A DNA stretch of 48,160 nt, taken from the NCBI RefSeq assembly GCF_026627505.1, contig NZ_JAPNLK010000065.1, forward strand, positions 1 to 48,160, given 5' to 3'. Position 1 is the first letter of the stretch; every line of letters starts with the position of its first letter. Shown here one piece after another: positions 26,954 to 35,135 of this stretch. The position numbers were made by a program, and so were the translations under genes. The stretch is from Streptomyces sp. H27-H5. GTDB taxonomy: Bacteria; Actinomycetota; Actinomycetes; Streptomycetales; Streptomycetaceae. The notes beneath the pieces are model-generated. The model was not told where the DNA came from, did not search any database, and was given only the letters and a program-made list of their open reading frames with translations.

Positions 26954-27501
26954 CGCTCCCGCCCCTCGTACCGGATGGTGTGGTCACCGCGTTCCAGCGC
27001 GCGCATGTCGAGGTCCCGGCTCTCCAGCTCCTGCCGGAGTCGGGCCAATGCGCGGTGCAGGGTGCTCTTCACGGTTCCCGCCGACATGCCGAGCGCCGCG
27101 GCCGTTTCCTCGGTGCTCATCTGCTCCCAGTGTCGCAGCACCACGACGCTCCGCTGCTTGGGCGCCAGAACCTTGAGGATGTCCATGAGGAGGGCGCGGT
27201 CGGCGCGCTGGTCGGAGCCGTCCTCGACGGAGGCGTCCGGGAGCTGCTCGGTGGGCACCTCGTCGAGCTTGCGGGCCCGCCACCACTCGGTCCGCGTGTT
27301 GATCATGACGCGGCGGAGGTAGGCGTCGGCCAGGGACTTGTCGGCGATGCCGTCCCAGCGGCCGTAGGTGCGGACGAGGGCCGTCTGGAGGAGGTCCTGG
27401 GCGTCCGTGGGGTCCGGGACCAGGCGCCGGGCACTGCGCAGCAGCGCGTCCTGCCGGGTGCGTACGTACTCCTCGAATTCGAGTACCTCGCCGTGCGCCA
27501 T
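26941..27501 (-). CDS. sigE: ECF RNA polymerase sigma factor SigE
   Basis: SigE directs transcription of cell-envelope genes in response to wall stress. The 186-residue protein has sigma region 2 (FEEYVRTRQDALLRSARRLV, DAQDLLQTALVRTY, INTRTEWWRARK) and region 4 (LAPKQRSVVVLRHWEQMSTE, AGTVKSTLHRALARLR). Sequence and operon match S. coelicolor SigE; the C-terminus is about ten residues longer (insert GDHTIRYEG before RERCAA). GGAGG stands 9 bp before the ATG. There is no linked anti-sigma factor; control is by CseB/CseC. Confidence 0.97.
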   Translation of the reverse strand: MAHGEVLEFEEYVRTRQDALLRSARRLVPDPTDAQDLLQTALVRTYGRWDGIADKSLADAYLRRVMINTRTEWWRARKLDEVPTEQLPDASVEDGSDQRADRALLMDILKVLAPKQRSVVVLRHWEQMSTEETAAALGMSAGTVKSTLHRALARLRQELESRDLDMRALERGDHTIRYEGRERCAA

Positions 27502-27720
27502 CTCAGACCGCCTCCGTTCCGTCCCAACCCGCCACCGCTGTCTTACGGATTCGAAGGTACGGAGGCGTTGTCACGGCACTGTGCGGGTCAGCCTTCGGTG
27601 GACGCACGGACACCCGTAGATTGTGTAACAGCGTCTTTGAGCTGCGGTTTCCCGGCGCCAAGCGGAATCTTCGAGTCAGCTTCGAGCCGGGTCCCCCGCG
27701 CAGTGGATCAACGGGTCGGA
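27502..27720 (-). promoter_or_regulatory. Upstream region of sigE
   Basis: No gene. The segment 27612-27655, read on the minus strand, is AT-richer than its surroundings (CTCAAAGACGC, GTTACACAATCTAC) and contains two imperfect half-sites (CTCAAAG and GTTACACAA) like the direct repeats bound by OmpR-type regulators. This is a candidate site for CseB and the sigE promoter; exact -10 and -35 are not clear. Confidence 0.35.
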
Positions 27721-28638
27721 TCAGGTGCGGGCCGGCCCCTGCGGAAGTCGGTACATCCCCTGGGGGAGCGGCTCGACCAGACCGTCGGACACCAGCCCGT
27801 CCAGCGCGCGGGCCCGCTGCACCGGCTCGTCCCAGACCGTGTCCAGCACCGCCTGCGGAACCGCGCCGACCGCCTCCCGCAGGACGGCGAGCAACTTGCC
27901 CCGCACCTGACGGTCGGTACCGGCGTACGTCTGCCCGCGGCGCGGCGGCCCGTCGTGCGCAGGCTTCCCCGCGAGGCGCCACGCGCACAGCCCGGCGACC
28001 GGGCAGCGCGCGCAGTCCGGACTCTTGGCCGTGCACACCAGCGCGCCCAGCTCCATCGAGGCCGCCGCCCAGCGGGCCGCGGTCTCCTCGTCCGGCGGCA
28101 GCAGGGCCCGCGCGAGGCGCCGCTCGGCGGCCGTGGTCGCGTTCGGCGGGTACTCGACCCCGCCGGCGGTGCGGGCGAAGACCCGGCGGACGTTGGTGTC
28201 CAACACCGCGTGGCGCTGCCCGTACGCGAAGGAGGCCACCGCGGCGGCCGTGTACTCGCCGATCCCGGGCAGGGCGAGCAGCTGCGCGTGATCCCGCGGC
28301 ACGTCGCCGCCGTGGCGTTCCGTTATCGCGACGGCCGCCCCGTGCAGGCGCAGGGCCCGGCGGGGGTAGCCGAGGCGGCCCCAGGCGCGCACGGCCTCGC
28401 CGGGCGCCTCGGCGGCCAGGTCGGCGGGTCGCGGCCAGCGGGCGAGCCACTGCTCGTACACCGGCAGGACCCGGTTGACGGGGGTCTGCTGGAGCATGAA
28501 CTCGCTGACCATCACGCCCCAGGGGCCGGCCTCGGGGCGGCGCCAGGGCAGGTCGCGGGCATGCTCGTCGAACCACGCGATCACGGGGGAGTGCAGTGCG
28601 TGGGAGACGTCGGGGGAAGGAGTGGTGGATGCAGTCAT
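27721..28638 (-). CDS. mutY: A/G-specific adenine DNA glycosylase MutY
   Basis: MutY removes adenine mispaired with 8-oxoguanine. The 305-residue protein has the catalytic Glu in SEFMLQQT (E46), the helix-hairpin-helix LPGIGEYTAAAVASFA with catalytic Asp in VLDTNV (D147), and the [4Fe-4S] cluster ligands C202, C209, C212 and C218. The C-terminal 8-oxoG-recognition domain is short. The ATG at 28638 is used; an ATG 12 bp upstream is an alternative. It lies 29 bp downstream of the PAP2 gene on the same strand. Confidence 0.94.
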   Translation of the reverse strand: MTASTTPSPDVSHALHSPVIAWFDEHARDLPWRRPEAGPWGVMVSEFMLQQTPVNRVLPVYEQWLARWPRPADLAAEAPGEAVRAWGRLGYPRRALRLHGAAVAITERHGGDVPRDHAQLLALPGIGEYTAAAVASFAYGQRHAVLDTNVRRVFARTAGGVEYPPNATTAAERRLARALLPPDEETAARWAAASMELGALVCTAKSPDCARCPVAGLCAWRLAGKPAHDGPPRRGQTYAGTDRQVRGKLLAVLREAVGAVPQAVLDTVWDEPVQRARALDGLVSDGLVEPLPQGMYRLPQGPART

Positions 28639-28667
28639 GGCAGACGGCATCCTGACACGTTTCGTCC

Positions 28668-29276
28668 CTACCGCGCGGGGCCCGGACCGGTGAACCACAG
28701 CACGGGCCGGATGCCACTGGCCCGCATGGTGGCGGTGATCCTACTGATCGCACCGGCGAGGGCGAGCACGAACAGGGCGGCCAGCGATCCGCCGAGCAGC
28801 AGGCCCAGCGCCACGTCGTGCGGGAAGTGCACGCCGACGAACACCCGGGAGAAGGCCATCAACAGGGCGAGCGGCACGGTCAACAGCGCGAGCCGGCCGA
28901 CGGCCAGGGCCAGCGCGACGGCGGCGGCGCCCGCGATGGAGGAGTGGTTGCTGGGGAAGGACCAGTCGCCGTACTCCGGGCACGGGATCAGCGACGCGGC
29001 CGCCCCGGCCACCGTCCGACAGGGCCGGTCCTCGTCGACGGTCGACTTCACCAGCTCGGAGGCGACGTACGCGACCGCGGTGGCGAGCGGCGCGAGGACC
29101 GCGAGCGCCATCGCACGGGGGGCGGCCTGCCCGCGGGCACGCCACCAGACGGCTATGAAGAGCAGACCGAACGCGAACAGTCCGTACTCCGTCCAGGCCT
29201 CGGACGCCGACCGCACCCAGGGGGGCGTGGTGTGGGCGAAGTCGGTGATGTCTCTGTAGAGGTCGGAGCTGTCCAT
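28668..29276 (-). CDS. PAP2-family membrane phosphatase
   Basis: The 202-residue protein has about five membrane helices and the three PAP2 phosphatase motifs: K-x6-RP (KSTVDEDRP), a PSNHSS form of PSGH, and SR-x5-H-x3-D (SRVFVGVHFPHD). It probably dephosphorylates a lipid pyrophosphate or phosphatidate, for example undecaprenyl pyrophosphate. The Asn in place of Gly in motif 2 also occurs in related actinobacterial proteins. It precedes mutY on the same strand and is divergent from an exported protein gene. Confidence 0.9.
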   Translation of the reverse strand: MDSSDLYRDITDFAHTTPPWVRSASEAWTEYGLFAFGLLFIAVWWRARGQAAPRAMALAVLAPLATAVAYVASELVKSTVDEDRPCRTVAGAAASLIPCPEYGDWSFPSNHSSIAGAAAVALALAVGRLALLTVPLALLMAFSRVFVGVHFPHDVALGLLLGGSLAALFVLALAGAISRITATMRASGIRPVLWFTGPGPAR

Positions 29277-29423
29277 GATCACAGACCGTACTCAATGAGA
29301 TGTCGCGGTCGTGTCAGCACCCTGGCCGGTTCCGATCGGTTCGGACTGGTCCCGCAGGATGATCATCGGCAAATCAAGCCCGCCGCCCGGCATGTGGGGC
29401 ACTGATCGCGGCGCGAACTCTCG

Positions 29424-29429
29424 TAAGGT
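29424..29429 (+). promoter_or_regulatory. Probable -10 (TAAGGT) of a leaderless gene
   Basis: TAAGGT ends 7 bp before the GTG at 29437. No ribosome site exists in between, so a leaderless mRNA is predicted. Confidence 0.5.
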
Positions 29430-29436
29430 TCCGCTC

Positions 29437-30246
29437 GTGGGATCTCTGCGCAATCCGGTCGGGCCGCTCCCCTCCTCCATCTACTGGCGACGGAGGGCTG
29501 TGCTGGCGTCCGTCTTCGCGCTCCTCGCGCTCCTCGCCGTATGGACCGTCAGCTCCGGTGGGGTGAAGTCCAGTACGAACGGCAAGGGCGAAGGCGGGCG
29601 AGATCCCGTCGCGCCGATCACCCCCGGCCCCTCCGGCTCCGGGCCGGCGATCAGTCAGGCCCCGGGCGGGCGCGCCGAGTCGGGGACCGGGTCCGCCGGC
29701 TCAGGCTCCGGTTCCGGTTCCGACGCGGGCACGGCGGGCGCCGGCAAGAACGGCGAGCCGAGCGGCGGCGCGGGCGGCGGCTCCGGCAACTCCGCCCCGG
29801 GCGGCGTCGCGAGCCAGGTCCCGGCCGACTCGCCCCTGCCGACGTGCGCGCCGTCCGCGGTGCAGTGGGAGGTCAAGAGCGAGAAGAACGAGTACGAGGC
29901 GAACGAGAAACCCCGTCTCGAACTGATCGCCCGCAACGTCTCCGGCACCACCTGCAAGGTCGACCTCGGCCCGAAGCAGGCGGTCCTGACGATCACTCAG
30001 GCGAGCAACCCCAAGGCCGTCTGGTCCTCGACGGACTGCCCGACCGGGGCGGGCAACGTCTTCTTCCGGCTGGCCGCGCAGAGCGAGATCAAGGCGCCGA
30101 CCCTGGAATGGGACCGCCGGTTCAGCGCCGCGGACCAGTGCCAGACGCCGCCCGCGGGAGCCGCGACCGCGGACACCTACGTGGTCGAGGTCAAGTCCCC
30201 CGGCCTGCCGGTGGCCCGCACCTCGTTCGTCCTCAAGCAGGACTGA
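29437..30246 (+). CDS. Membrane-anchored exported protein of unknown function
   Basis: The 269-residue protein has a short basic N-terminus, one membrane helix (about 23-42), a long Gly/Ser/Pro linker (45-135) and a compact C-terminal domain (140-269) with four cysteines that could form two disulphides outside the cell. The domain resembles Ig-like or DUF4232-type modules, with low certainty. The GTG start is supported by a TAAGGT hexamer 7 bp upstream. It converges on disA across a strong hairpin. Confidence 0.75.
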   Translation: MGSLRNPVGPLPSSIYWRRRAVLASVFALLALLAVWTVSSGGVKSSTNGKGEGGRDPVAPITPGPSGSGPAISQAPGGRAESGTGSAGSGSGSGSDAGTAGAGKNGEPSGGAGGGSGNSAPGGVASQVPADSPLPTCAPSAVQWEVKSEKNEYEANEKPRLELIARNVSGTTCKVDLGPKQAVLTITQASNPKAVWSSTDCPTGAGNVFFRLAAQSEIKAPTLEWDRRFSAADQCQTPPAGAATADTYVVEVKSPGLPVARTSFVLKQD

Positions 30247-30251
30247 CGCGC

Positions 30252-30292
30252 CGGTCCGGTCGCCGGGGTTCGGACACCCGGCGGCCGGACCG
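30252..30292. terminator. Bidirectional terminator between convergent genes
   Basis: A 16-bp stem (CGGTCCGGTCGCCGGG with CCCGGCGGCCGGACCG, one G-T wobble) and a 9-nt loop lie between the exported protein gene and the end of disA. Confidence 0.75.
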
Positions 30293-30309
30293 ACACGATC
30301 CGAACAGCA

Positions 30310-31434
30310 CTAGACGTACCGCTCCAGGATCGAGGACTCCGCCAGTCGCGACAGGCCCTCGCGGACGCTCCGCGCCCGGGCCTCGCCCACGCCGTCCACC
30401 GTCTGCAGGTCGTCCACACTCGCGGCGAGCAGTTTCTGAAGCCCGCCGAAGTGCTCCACCAGCCGCTCGATGATCGCCCCGGGCAGCCGCGGCACCTTCG
30501 CCAGCAGCCGGTAGCCCCGCGGGGACACCGCCGAGTCCAGCGTCTCCGGCGACCCCGTGTACCCCAGGGCCTTCGCGACGATCGCCAGCTCCAGCAGTTC
30601 CGGATGCGTGAGCGCGTCCAGCGCCGGCAGCGCCTCGTCCACCGTGCGGGAACGCTTCGCCGTGGGCTCCGGAACGTAGTCCCGGATCACCAGCTCCCGC
30701 TCCTGCTCGATGCCGACCGTCAGCTCGTCCAGTTGCAGGGACAGCAGTCGCCCGTCCGTGCCCAGTTCGACCACGTACTCGGCGATCTCCGTCGCGATCC
30801 GGCGGACCATTTCCAGCCGCTGCGCGACCGCCGTCACATCGCGGACCGTGACCAGGTCCTCGATCTCCAGCGCGGACAGCGTGCCCGCGACCTCGTCGAG
30901 CCGCAGCTTGTACCGCTCCAGCGTGGCCAGCGCCTGGTTCGCCCGCGACAGGATCGCCCCGGACTCCTCCAAGACCCGCCGCTCACCGTCCACGTACAAC
31001 GCGATCAGCCGCATCGACTGCGACACCGACACCACCGGGAACCCGCACTGCTTGGAGACGCGGTCGGCCGTGCGGTGGCGGGTGCCCGTCTCCTCCGTGT
31101 GGATGGACGCGTCCGGGACCAGCTGCACGCCGGCCCGCAGGATCTTGGTGATGTCCTTGTCCAGGATGAGCGCCCCGTCGAGCTTGCACAGCTCGCGCAA
31201 CCGGGTCGCGGTGAACTCCACGTCCAGCACGAAACCGCCGGTGCACATCGCCTCGACGTTCTTGTCCATCCCGAGAACGATCAGGCCACCGGTGTTGCCT
31301 CGGACGATTCTCTCCAGGCCGTCCCGAAGGGGCTGACCAGGTGCGACCGCGCTCAGTGAGGCACGCATCATGGCCTCTTGCCTGGAGCTCGCGCCCGACT
31401 TCCCGGATGCTGCTGCCCCGTCCTTGGCTGCCAC
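30310..31434 (-). CDS. disA: Diadenylate cyclase DisA (c-di-AMP synthase, DNA-integrity scanning)
   Basis: DisA makes cyclic di-AMP from two ATP and stops when it meets branched DNA. The 374-residue protein has the DAC domain with DGA (86-88) and GTRHRTADR (117-125), a helical spine (about 150-290) and a C-terminal helix-hairpin-helix DNA-binding domain (VDDLQTVDGVGEARARSV). The GTG at 31434 is fixed by GGAGGAG 5 bp upstream and gives the length of the S. coelicolor protein. It is 184 bp downstream of radA; TAGACT (31492-31497, minus strand) may give it a separate promoter. Confidence 0.97.
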   Translation of the reverse strand: MAAKDGAAASGKSGASSRQEAMMRASLSAVAPGQPLRDGLERIVRGNTGGLIVLGMDKNVEAMCTGGFVLDVEFTATRLRELCKLDGALILDKDITKILRAGVQLVPDASIHTEETGTRHRTADRVSKQCGFPVVSVSQSMRLIALYVDGERRVLEESGAILSRANQALATLERYKLRLDEVAGTLSALEIEDLVTVRDVTAVAQRLEMVRRIATEIAEYVVELGTDGRLLSLQLDELTVGIEQERELVIRDYVPEPTAKRSRTVDEALPALDALTHPELLELAIVAKALGYTGSPETLDSAVSPRGYRLLAKVPRLPGAIIERLVEHFGGLQKLLAASVDDLQTVDGVGEARARSVREGLSRLAESSILERYV

Positions 31435-31618
31435 TGCACTCCTCCGGTCGCGGGTTGCGCCGCCTGCGTACGGCCGGGCGGACCAGCACAAAGTCTACCG
31501 GCGCGGCCTGTGCGCCCGCCGAGCCTTGGCCCGCCTCGTCCCCGGACCCTACGGGGCGAACCCCCGCACGCGCTCCCGACCGGGCAAAGCCCGCCCCCCG
31601 CCCGGCGGCCGGACCGGC

Positions 31619-33037
31619 CTACGACCGGTCGGCCGCGCCCTCCTTGGCCGGGGTCCGCGAGCGCCCGCGCGGCAGGACCCGCAGCGCGTCGCCCATGTCC
31701 GCGACCTCGATCACCTTCATGCCCGCCGGCACCTTGCCGGGGTCGCTCGGCACCAGCGCGTGCGTGAACCCGAGCCGGTGCGCCTCGGCGAGCCGCCGCT
31801 GGACCCCCGTCACCCGGCGCACCTCGCCCGCGAGACCGACCTCCCCGATGGCGACGAGGTTCTTCGGGAGGGGCACGTCGCTCGCGGCCGAGGCCAGCGC
31901 CAGCGCGATCGCCAGGTCGGCGGCCGGCTCGGTCAGCTTCACCCCGCCCACGGTGGCGCTGTAGATGTCCCGCTTGCCCAGCGCGGTGATCCGGCCGCGC
32001 TGCTCCAGCACCGCCAGCATCATCGAGACGCGGGAGGTCTCCAGGCCCGACGTGGTCCGGCGCGGCGAGGGGATCTGCGAGTCCACCGTCAGCGCCTGCA
32101 CCTCGGCGACCAGGGGCCGCTTGCCCTCCAGCGTCACCGTCAGGCAGGTCCCGGGGACCGCCTCCGCGCGCCGGGTCAGGAACAACCCGCTCGGGTCGGC
32201 GAGCCCGGTGATCCCCTCGTCGTGGAGTTCGAAGCAACCGACCTCGTCGGTGGTCCCGTACCGGTTCTTCACGCCGCGCACCAGGCGCAGCCGCGCGTGC
32301 CGGTCGCCCTCGAAGCTCAGGACGACGTCGACCAGGTGCTCCAGCAGCCGGGGCCCGGCGATCGCCCCGTCCTTGGTGACGTGGCCGACGAGGAGCGTGG
32401 ACATGCCCCGTTCCTTGGACGCCCGGATCAGCGCGCCCGCGACCTCGCGGACCTGGGCCATGCCGCCGGGCGCGCCGTCGATCTCGGGCGAGGCGATGGT
32501 CTGTACGGAGTCCAGGATCAGCAGGGCGGGCTTCACGGCGTCGAGGTGACCCAGCACGGCCGACAGATCGGTCTCCGCGGCCAGGTACAGGTGGTCGCTG
32601 AGCGCCTTGATCCGGTCCGCCCGCAGGCGCACCTGGCTCGCCGACTCCTCGCCCGTCACGTACAGCGTCCGGTGGTCGGCGTCGGCCGCCTTCGCGGCGA
32701 CGTCCAGCAGCAGCGTCGACTTGCCCACGCCCGGCTCGCCCGCCAACAACACGACCGCACCGGGCACGAGACCGCCGCCGAGGACCCGGTCCAGCTCGCT
32801 CACGCCCGTGCTGCGCGCGGTCGCCGTCCTGACGTCGACCTGGCCGATCGGCACGGCCGCGGTCGAGACCCGACCCGCCGCGGTGGTCCGCACGGCGGGA
32901 GCGCCCATTTCCTCGACGGTGCCCCACGCCTGGCACTCGGGACACCGCCCGAGCCATTTCGCGGTCGTCCAGCCGCACTCGGTACAACGGTAGGACGGCC
33001 GGTCCTTGGCGGATGAACGAGATGTGCGGGCTGCCAT
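31619..33037 (-). CDS. radA: DNA repair ATPase RadA
   Basis: RadA drives branch migration in recombinational repair and is a known partner of DisA. The 472-residue protein has a zinc finger (C18, C21, C32, C35), a RecA-like ATPase (Walker A GEPGVGKS at 100-107, ILDSVQTI Walker B), the family signature KNRYG, and a C-terminal Lon-like domain. The ATG follows a TACGGT hexamer by 6 bp, so the mRNA is probably leaderless. DisA lies downstream on the same strand. Confidence 0.97.
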   Translation of the reverse strand: MAARTSRSSAKDRPSYRCTECGWTTAKWLGRCPECQAWGTVEEMGAPAVRTTAAGRVSTAAVPIGQVDVRTATARSTGVSELDRVLGGGLVPGAVVLLAGEPGVGKSTLLLDVAAKAADADHRTLYVTGEESASQVRLRADRIKALSDHLYLAAETDLSAVLGHLDAVKPALLILDSVQTIASPEIDGAPGGMAQVREVAGALIRASKERGMSTLLVGHVTKDGAIAGPRLLEHLVDVVLSFEGDRHARLRLVRGVKNRYGTTDEVGCFELHDEGITGLADPSGLFLTRRAEAVPGTCLTVTLEGKRPLVAEVQALTVDSQIPSPRRTTSGLETSRVSMMLAVLEQRGRITALGKRDIYSATVGGVKLTEPAADLAIALALASAASDVPLPKNLVAIGEVGLAGEVRRVTGVQRRLAEAHRLGFTHALVPSDPGKVPAGMKVIEVADMGDALRVLPRGRSRTPAKEGAADRS

Positions 33038-33043
33038 GCGCCC

Positions 33044-33049
33044 ACCGTA
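33044..33049 (-). promoter_or_regulatory. Probable -10 (TACGGT) of leaderless radA
   Basis: On the minus strand TACGGT ends 6 bp before the radA ATG; no ribosome site is present between them. Confidence 0.5.
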
Positions 33050-33318
33050 GCCGCCGCCACCGACACCGCCGCCGGTCGTGCCCCGCGAAGCCTCGGCGGG
33101 GGCCCGGCCGCGCGCCCCCGCGGCGACCGCTCAGGCCGCCCCGTCTCCTGCGCCCCGTCTCCTCCGCCGGTCTCGCCCGCCCCCGCCCGCTCGCCCCCGT
33201 CCGCCTCGTCCGGGTTCGTCGGTCACGGCGTCAGGGCGGCTGTCAGCACGGGGCCGATCCGTTCACCCGTAAGGGCTAAAACTGCTGAAGGCTTCCGGGG
33301 CGTCACCGGCGCGCCGCC

Positions 33319-33324
33319 TACGGT
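33319..33324 (+). promoter_or_regulatory. Probable -10 (TACGGT) of the leaderless BACON gene
   Basis: TACGGT ends 6 bp before the GTG at 33331, the mirror image of the arrangement at radA. Confidence 0.5.
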
Positions 33325-33330
33325 CGCCAG

Positions 33331-35079
33331 GTGAACAGCAGCAACCAGGGACCCCCCTCATCGCGCACCGGCGCACACCGGGCGCACGGGCGCACGCCTT
33401 CAGAGGGACGCGGAGGACAGGAACGCGCCGGCGAACAGCCTCCCCCGTTCCGCCACGAGCCCTACCTCGACGGCCTGTTCACCTACTGCCTCTCGGTGCT
33501 CTGCGACCACGACACCGCCACCGACGTACTCGGAGACGCCCTGGCCGCCGCCGAACGACACCCCGGCCGCTGCCCCGACGAGGGCGAGCGCCGCGCCTGG
33601 CTGTACGCGCTCGCCCGCTGGGGCTGCCTGCGCCGGCTCGCCGAGCAGCGGCGCGCGCGACAGGGGGCGCACAGCGCCCGTCGTACGCCGGAGCACACCG
33701 ACACCGAGCGTGCGCCGGGAGGACCCGGAACCCTCGACGTGTCCGCCTACCGCCGCACCGAACTGGCCCGCCTCGCCTGGCCCGAGGCCGCCGGCACCAC
33801 GCCCGAGCAGCGGGAGGCCCTCGAACTCGCCGTCCGCCACCGCCTCGGCGTCCCCGAACTCGCCTCCGTCCTCGGGACCCCGCCCGCCGCCGCCCGCGAA
33901 CTCCTCTCCGCCGCCGCCTGCGAGGTGGAACGCACCCGCGCCGCGCTCGCCGTCGTCGAGACCGGCAACTGCCCGGCCGTGTCCCGGCTCACCGGCGACG
34001 ACGGAGACCCCCGGGTCCTCCTCTCCACCCCGCTGCGCGCCGAACTCGTACGCCACGTCGACGACTGCCCGCGCTGCCGTCGCGCCGCCGAACGCGTCGG
34101 CGCAGGCGGCCCCTGGCCCGGCACCGGCGGCATCCACCCCGCCGCGCTCCCGCTCGTACCGGCGCCCCGCACCGCCGTCCGCGCGGCGATGCTGCGCTCC
34201 GGGCGGCGCGGCGGCGGCCCCGGCCCCCGCTTCGACCGGACCGGCTTCCCGATGGACCCCAAGGACCGCGCGGCCCGCCGCGACCGGTTCCGGGCCCGCG
34301 CCGTCACCACGACCGTCGTCGCCACCGTCGTCGCCGCGCCCGTACTGGCCCTCTGGGCGGCCTACCGGGGCGCCCCCACCACCGGCGAACCCGCCGGCGG
34401 CGGCGCCACCCGCATCTCGGCCAGCGAGTCCGACGTCCCGCCGCCCCCGGCCGGCGGGCGGCTGCTCGCCTCGTACGAGAACACCGGCAACACCGCCCAC
34501 ACCGGCGACGGGCCGGGCTTCGCCCCCGGTACCGCCGCACCCGACGTCTCCGTCGAGGTCATCAGCTCCGGCGCGCCGGCCTCCCCGGAATCGGACCGCC
34601 CGGGAGCCCCCGGCCGGCTCACCGTGTCCGCCACGACGCGCGGCTCCACCACCCTGCTCACGCTCAGCGCGTCCGGCGGCGCCCCCGTGGACTGGCGTCT
34701 GTGGTCCGACGCGCCCTGGCTGCGGGCCGGCCAGACCGCGGGCACCCTGGCCCCCGGAGAATCGGTCACCCTGCGGATCACCGTGGACGCCGCCGCCCAG
34801 CCCGTCGGCGCCTGGTCGGCCCGGGTCGGGGTGGACCCGTCCGGCGCGGTCGTCGCCATCCAGGGCCGGGGCCGGCCCGCCCCGCCGCCGACCGGGGGAC
34901 CGCCGACCTCCCCGGCGCACCCCAGGCCGACTCCCACGCCGCCGACCCCGACGCCGACGCCCACCCCGACGCCGACGCCCACGGAGACCCCGACTCCCAC
35001 GCCGACCCCGACGCCGACCGAGTCAGAAGGAACGGTTTCCCCGACGCCGCCCACCGACCCGCCGGCCCCGGCCTCCTGA
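33331..35079 (+). CDS. BACON-domain membrane protein with sigma-like and zinc-finger-like N-terminal segments
   Basis: The 582-residue protein appears modular. Residues 45-110 resemble a degenerate ECF sigma region 2 (LFTYCLSVLCDHDTATDVLG, WLYALARWGCLRRL); 145-210 resemble region 4 (TPEQREALELAVRHRLGVPE); about 235-250 hold HVDDCPRC, an H-x3-C-x2-C like anti-sigma zinc fingers. A membrane helix follows (about 325-345), then a BACON domain (about 430-515; LTLSASGGAPVDW, LAPGESVTLRITVD) and a Thr-Pro repeat tail. It could be a relic or a working fusion of a sigma/anti-sigma pair to an outer ligand domain. BACON modules usually bind carbohydrate or mucin-like surfaces. Confidence 0.8.
   Translation: MNSSNQGPPSSRTGAHRAHGRTPSEGRGGQERAGEQPPPFRHEPYLDGLFTYCLSVLCDHDTATDVLGDALAAAERHPGRCPDEGERRAWLYALARWGCLRRLAEQRRARQGAHSARRTPEHTDTERAPGGPGTLDVSAYRRTELARLAWPEAAGTTPEQREALELAVRHRLGVPELASVLGTPPAAARELLSAAACEVERTRAALAVVETGNCPAVSRLTGDDGDPRVLLSTPLRAELVRHVDDCPRCRRAAERVGAGGPWPGTGGIHPAALPLVPAPRTAVRAAMLRSGRRGGGPGPRFDRTGFPMDPKDRAARRDRFRARAVTTTVVATVVAAPVLALWAAYRGAPTTGEPAGGGATRISASESDVPPPPAGGRLLASYENTGNTAHTGDGPGFAPGTAAPDVSVEVISSGAPASPESDRPGAPGRLTVSATTRGSTTLLTLSASGGAPVDWRLWSDAPWLRAGQTAGTLAPGESVTLRITVDAAAQPVGAWSARVGVDPSGAVVAIQGRGRPAPPPTGGPPTSPAHPRPTPTPPTPTPTPTPTPTPTETPTPTPTPTPTESEGTVSPTPPTDPPAPAS
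34929..35016 (+). repeat. Thr-Pro coding minisatellite
   Basis: Short units built from CGACGCC, CCCCGACGCC and CGACTCCCACGCC encode (PT)n near the C-terminus of the BACON protein. Length is likely to vary between strains. Such stretches commonly span or decorate the cell wall. Confidence 0.75.
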
Positions 35080-35135
35080 CCGCCGCCCCCCGGGCGCAGG
35101 GCGCGCCGCCTTCCCGGCCCGGCGGCCGGCCGGTG

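Larger units (their letters stand above)
33038..33330. other. Divergent promoter region between radA and the BACON gene (no gene)
   Basis: This 293-bp interval has no credible coding frame; its plus strand from 33125 to 33215 is strikingly pyrimidine-rich. TACGGT occurs at both ends, 6 bp before each divergent start codon. Confidence 0.55.

Noticed and set aside
33038..33330. Small gene between radA and the BACON gene
   Set aside because: Frames are short, Arg/Pro-rich and lack start signals. The interval is explained by two divergent promoters.
34929..35016. CRISPR-like or tandem repeat array
   Set aside because: The repeats are short, degenerate and in frame, encoding Thr-Pro. There are no spacers or cas genes anywhere in the window.
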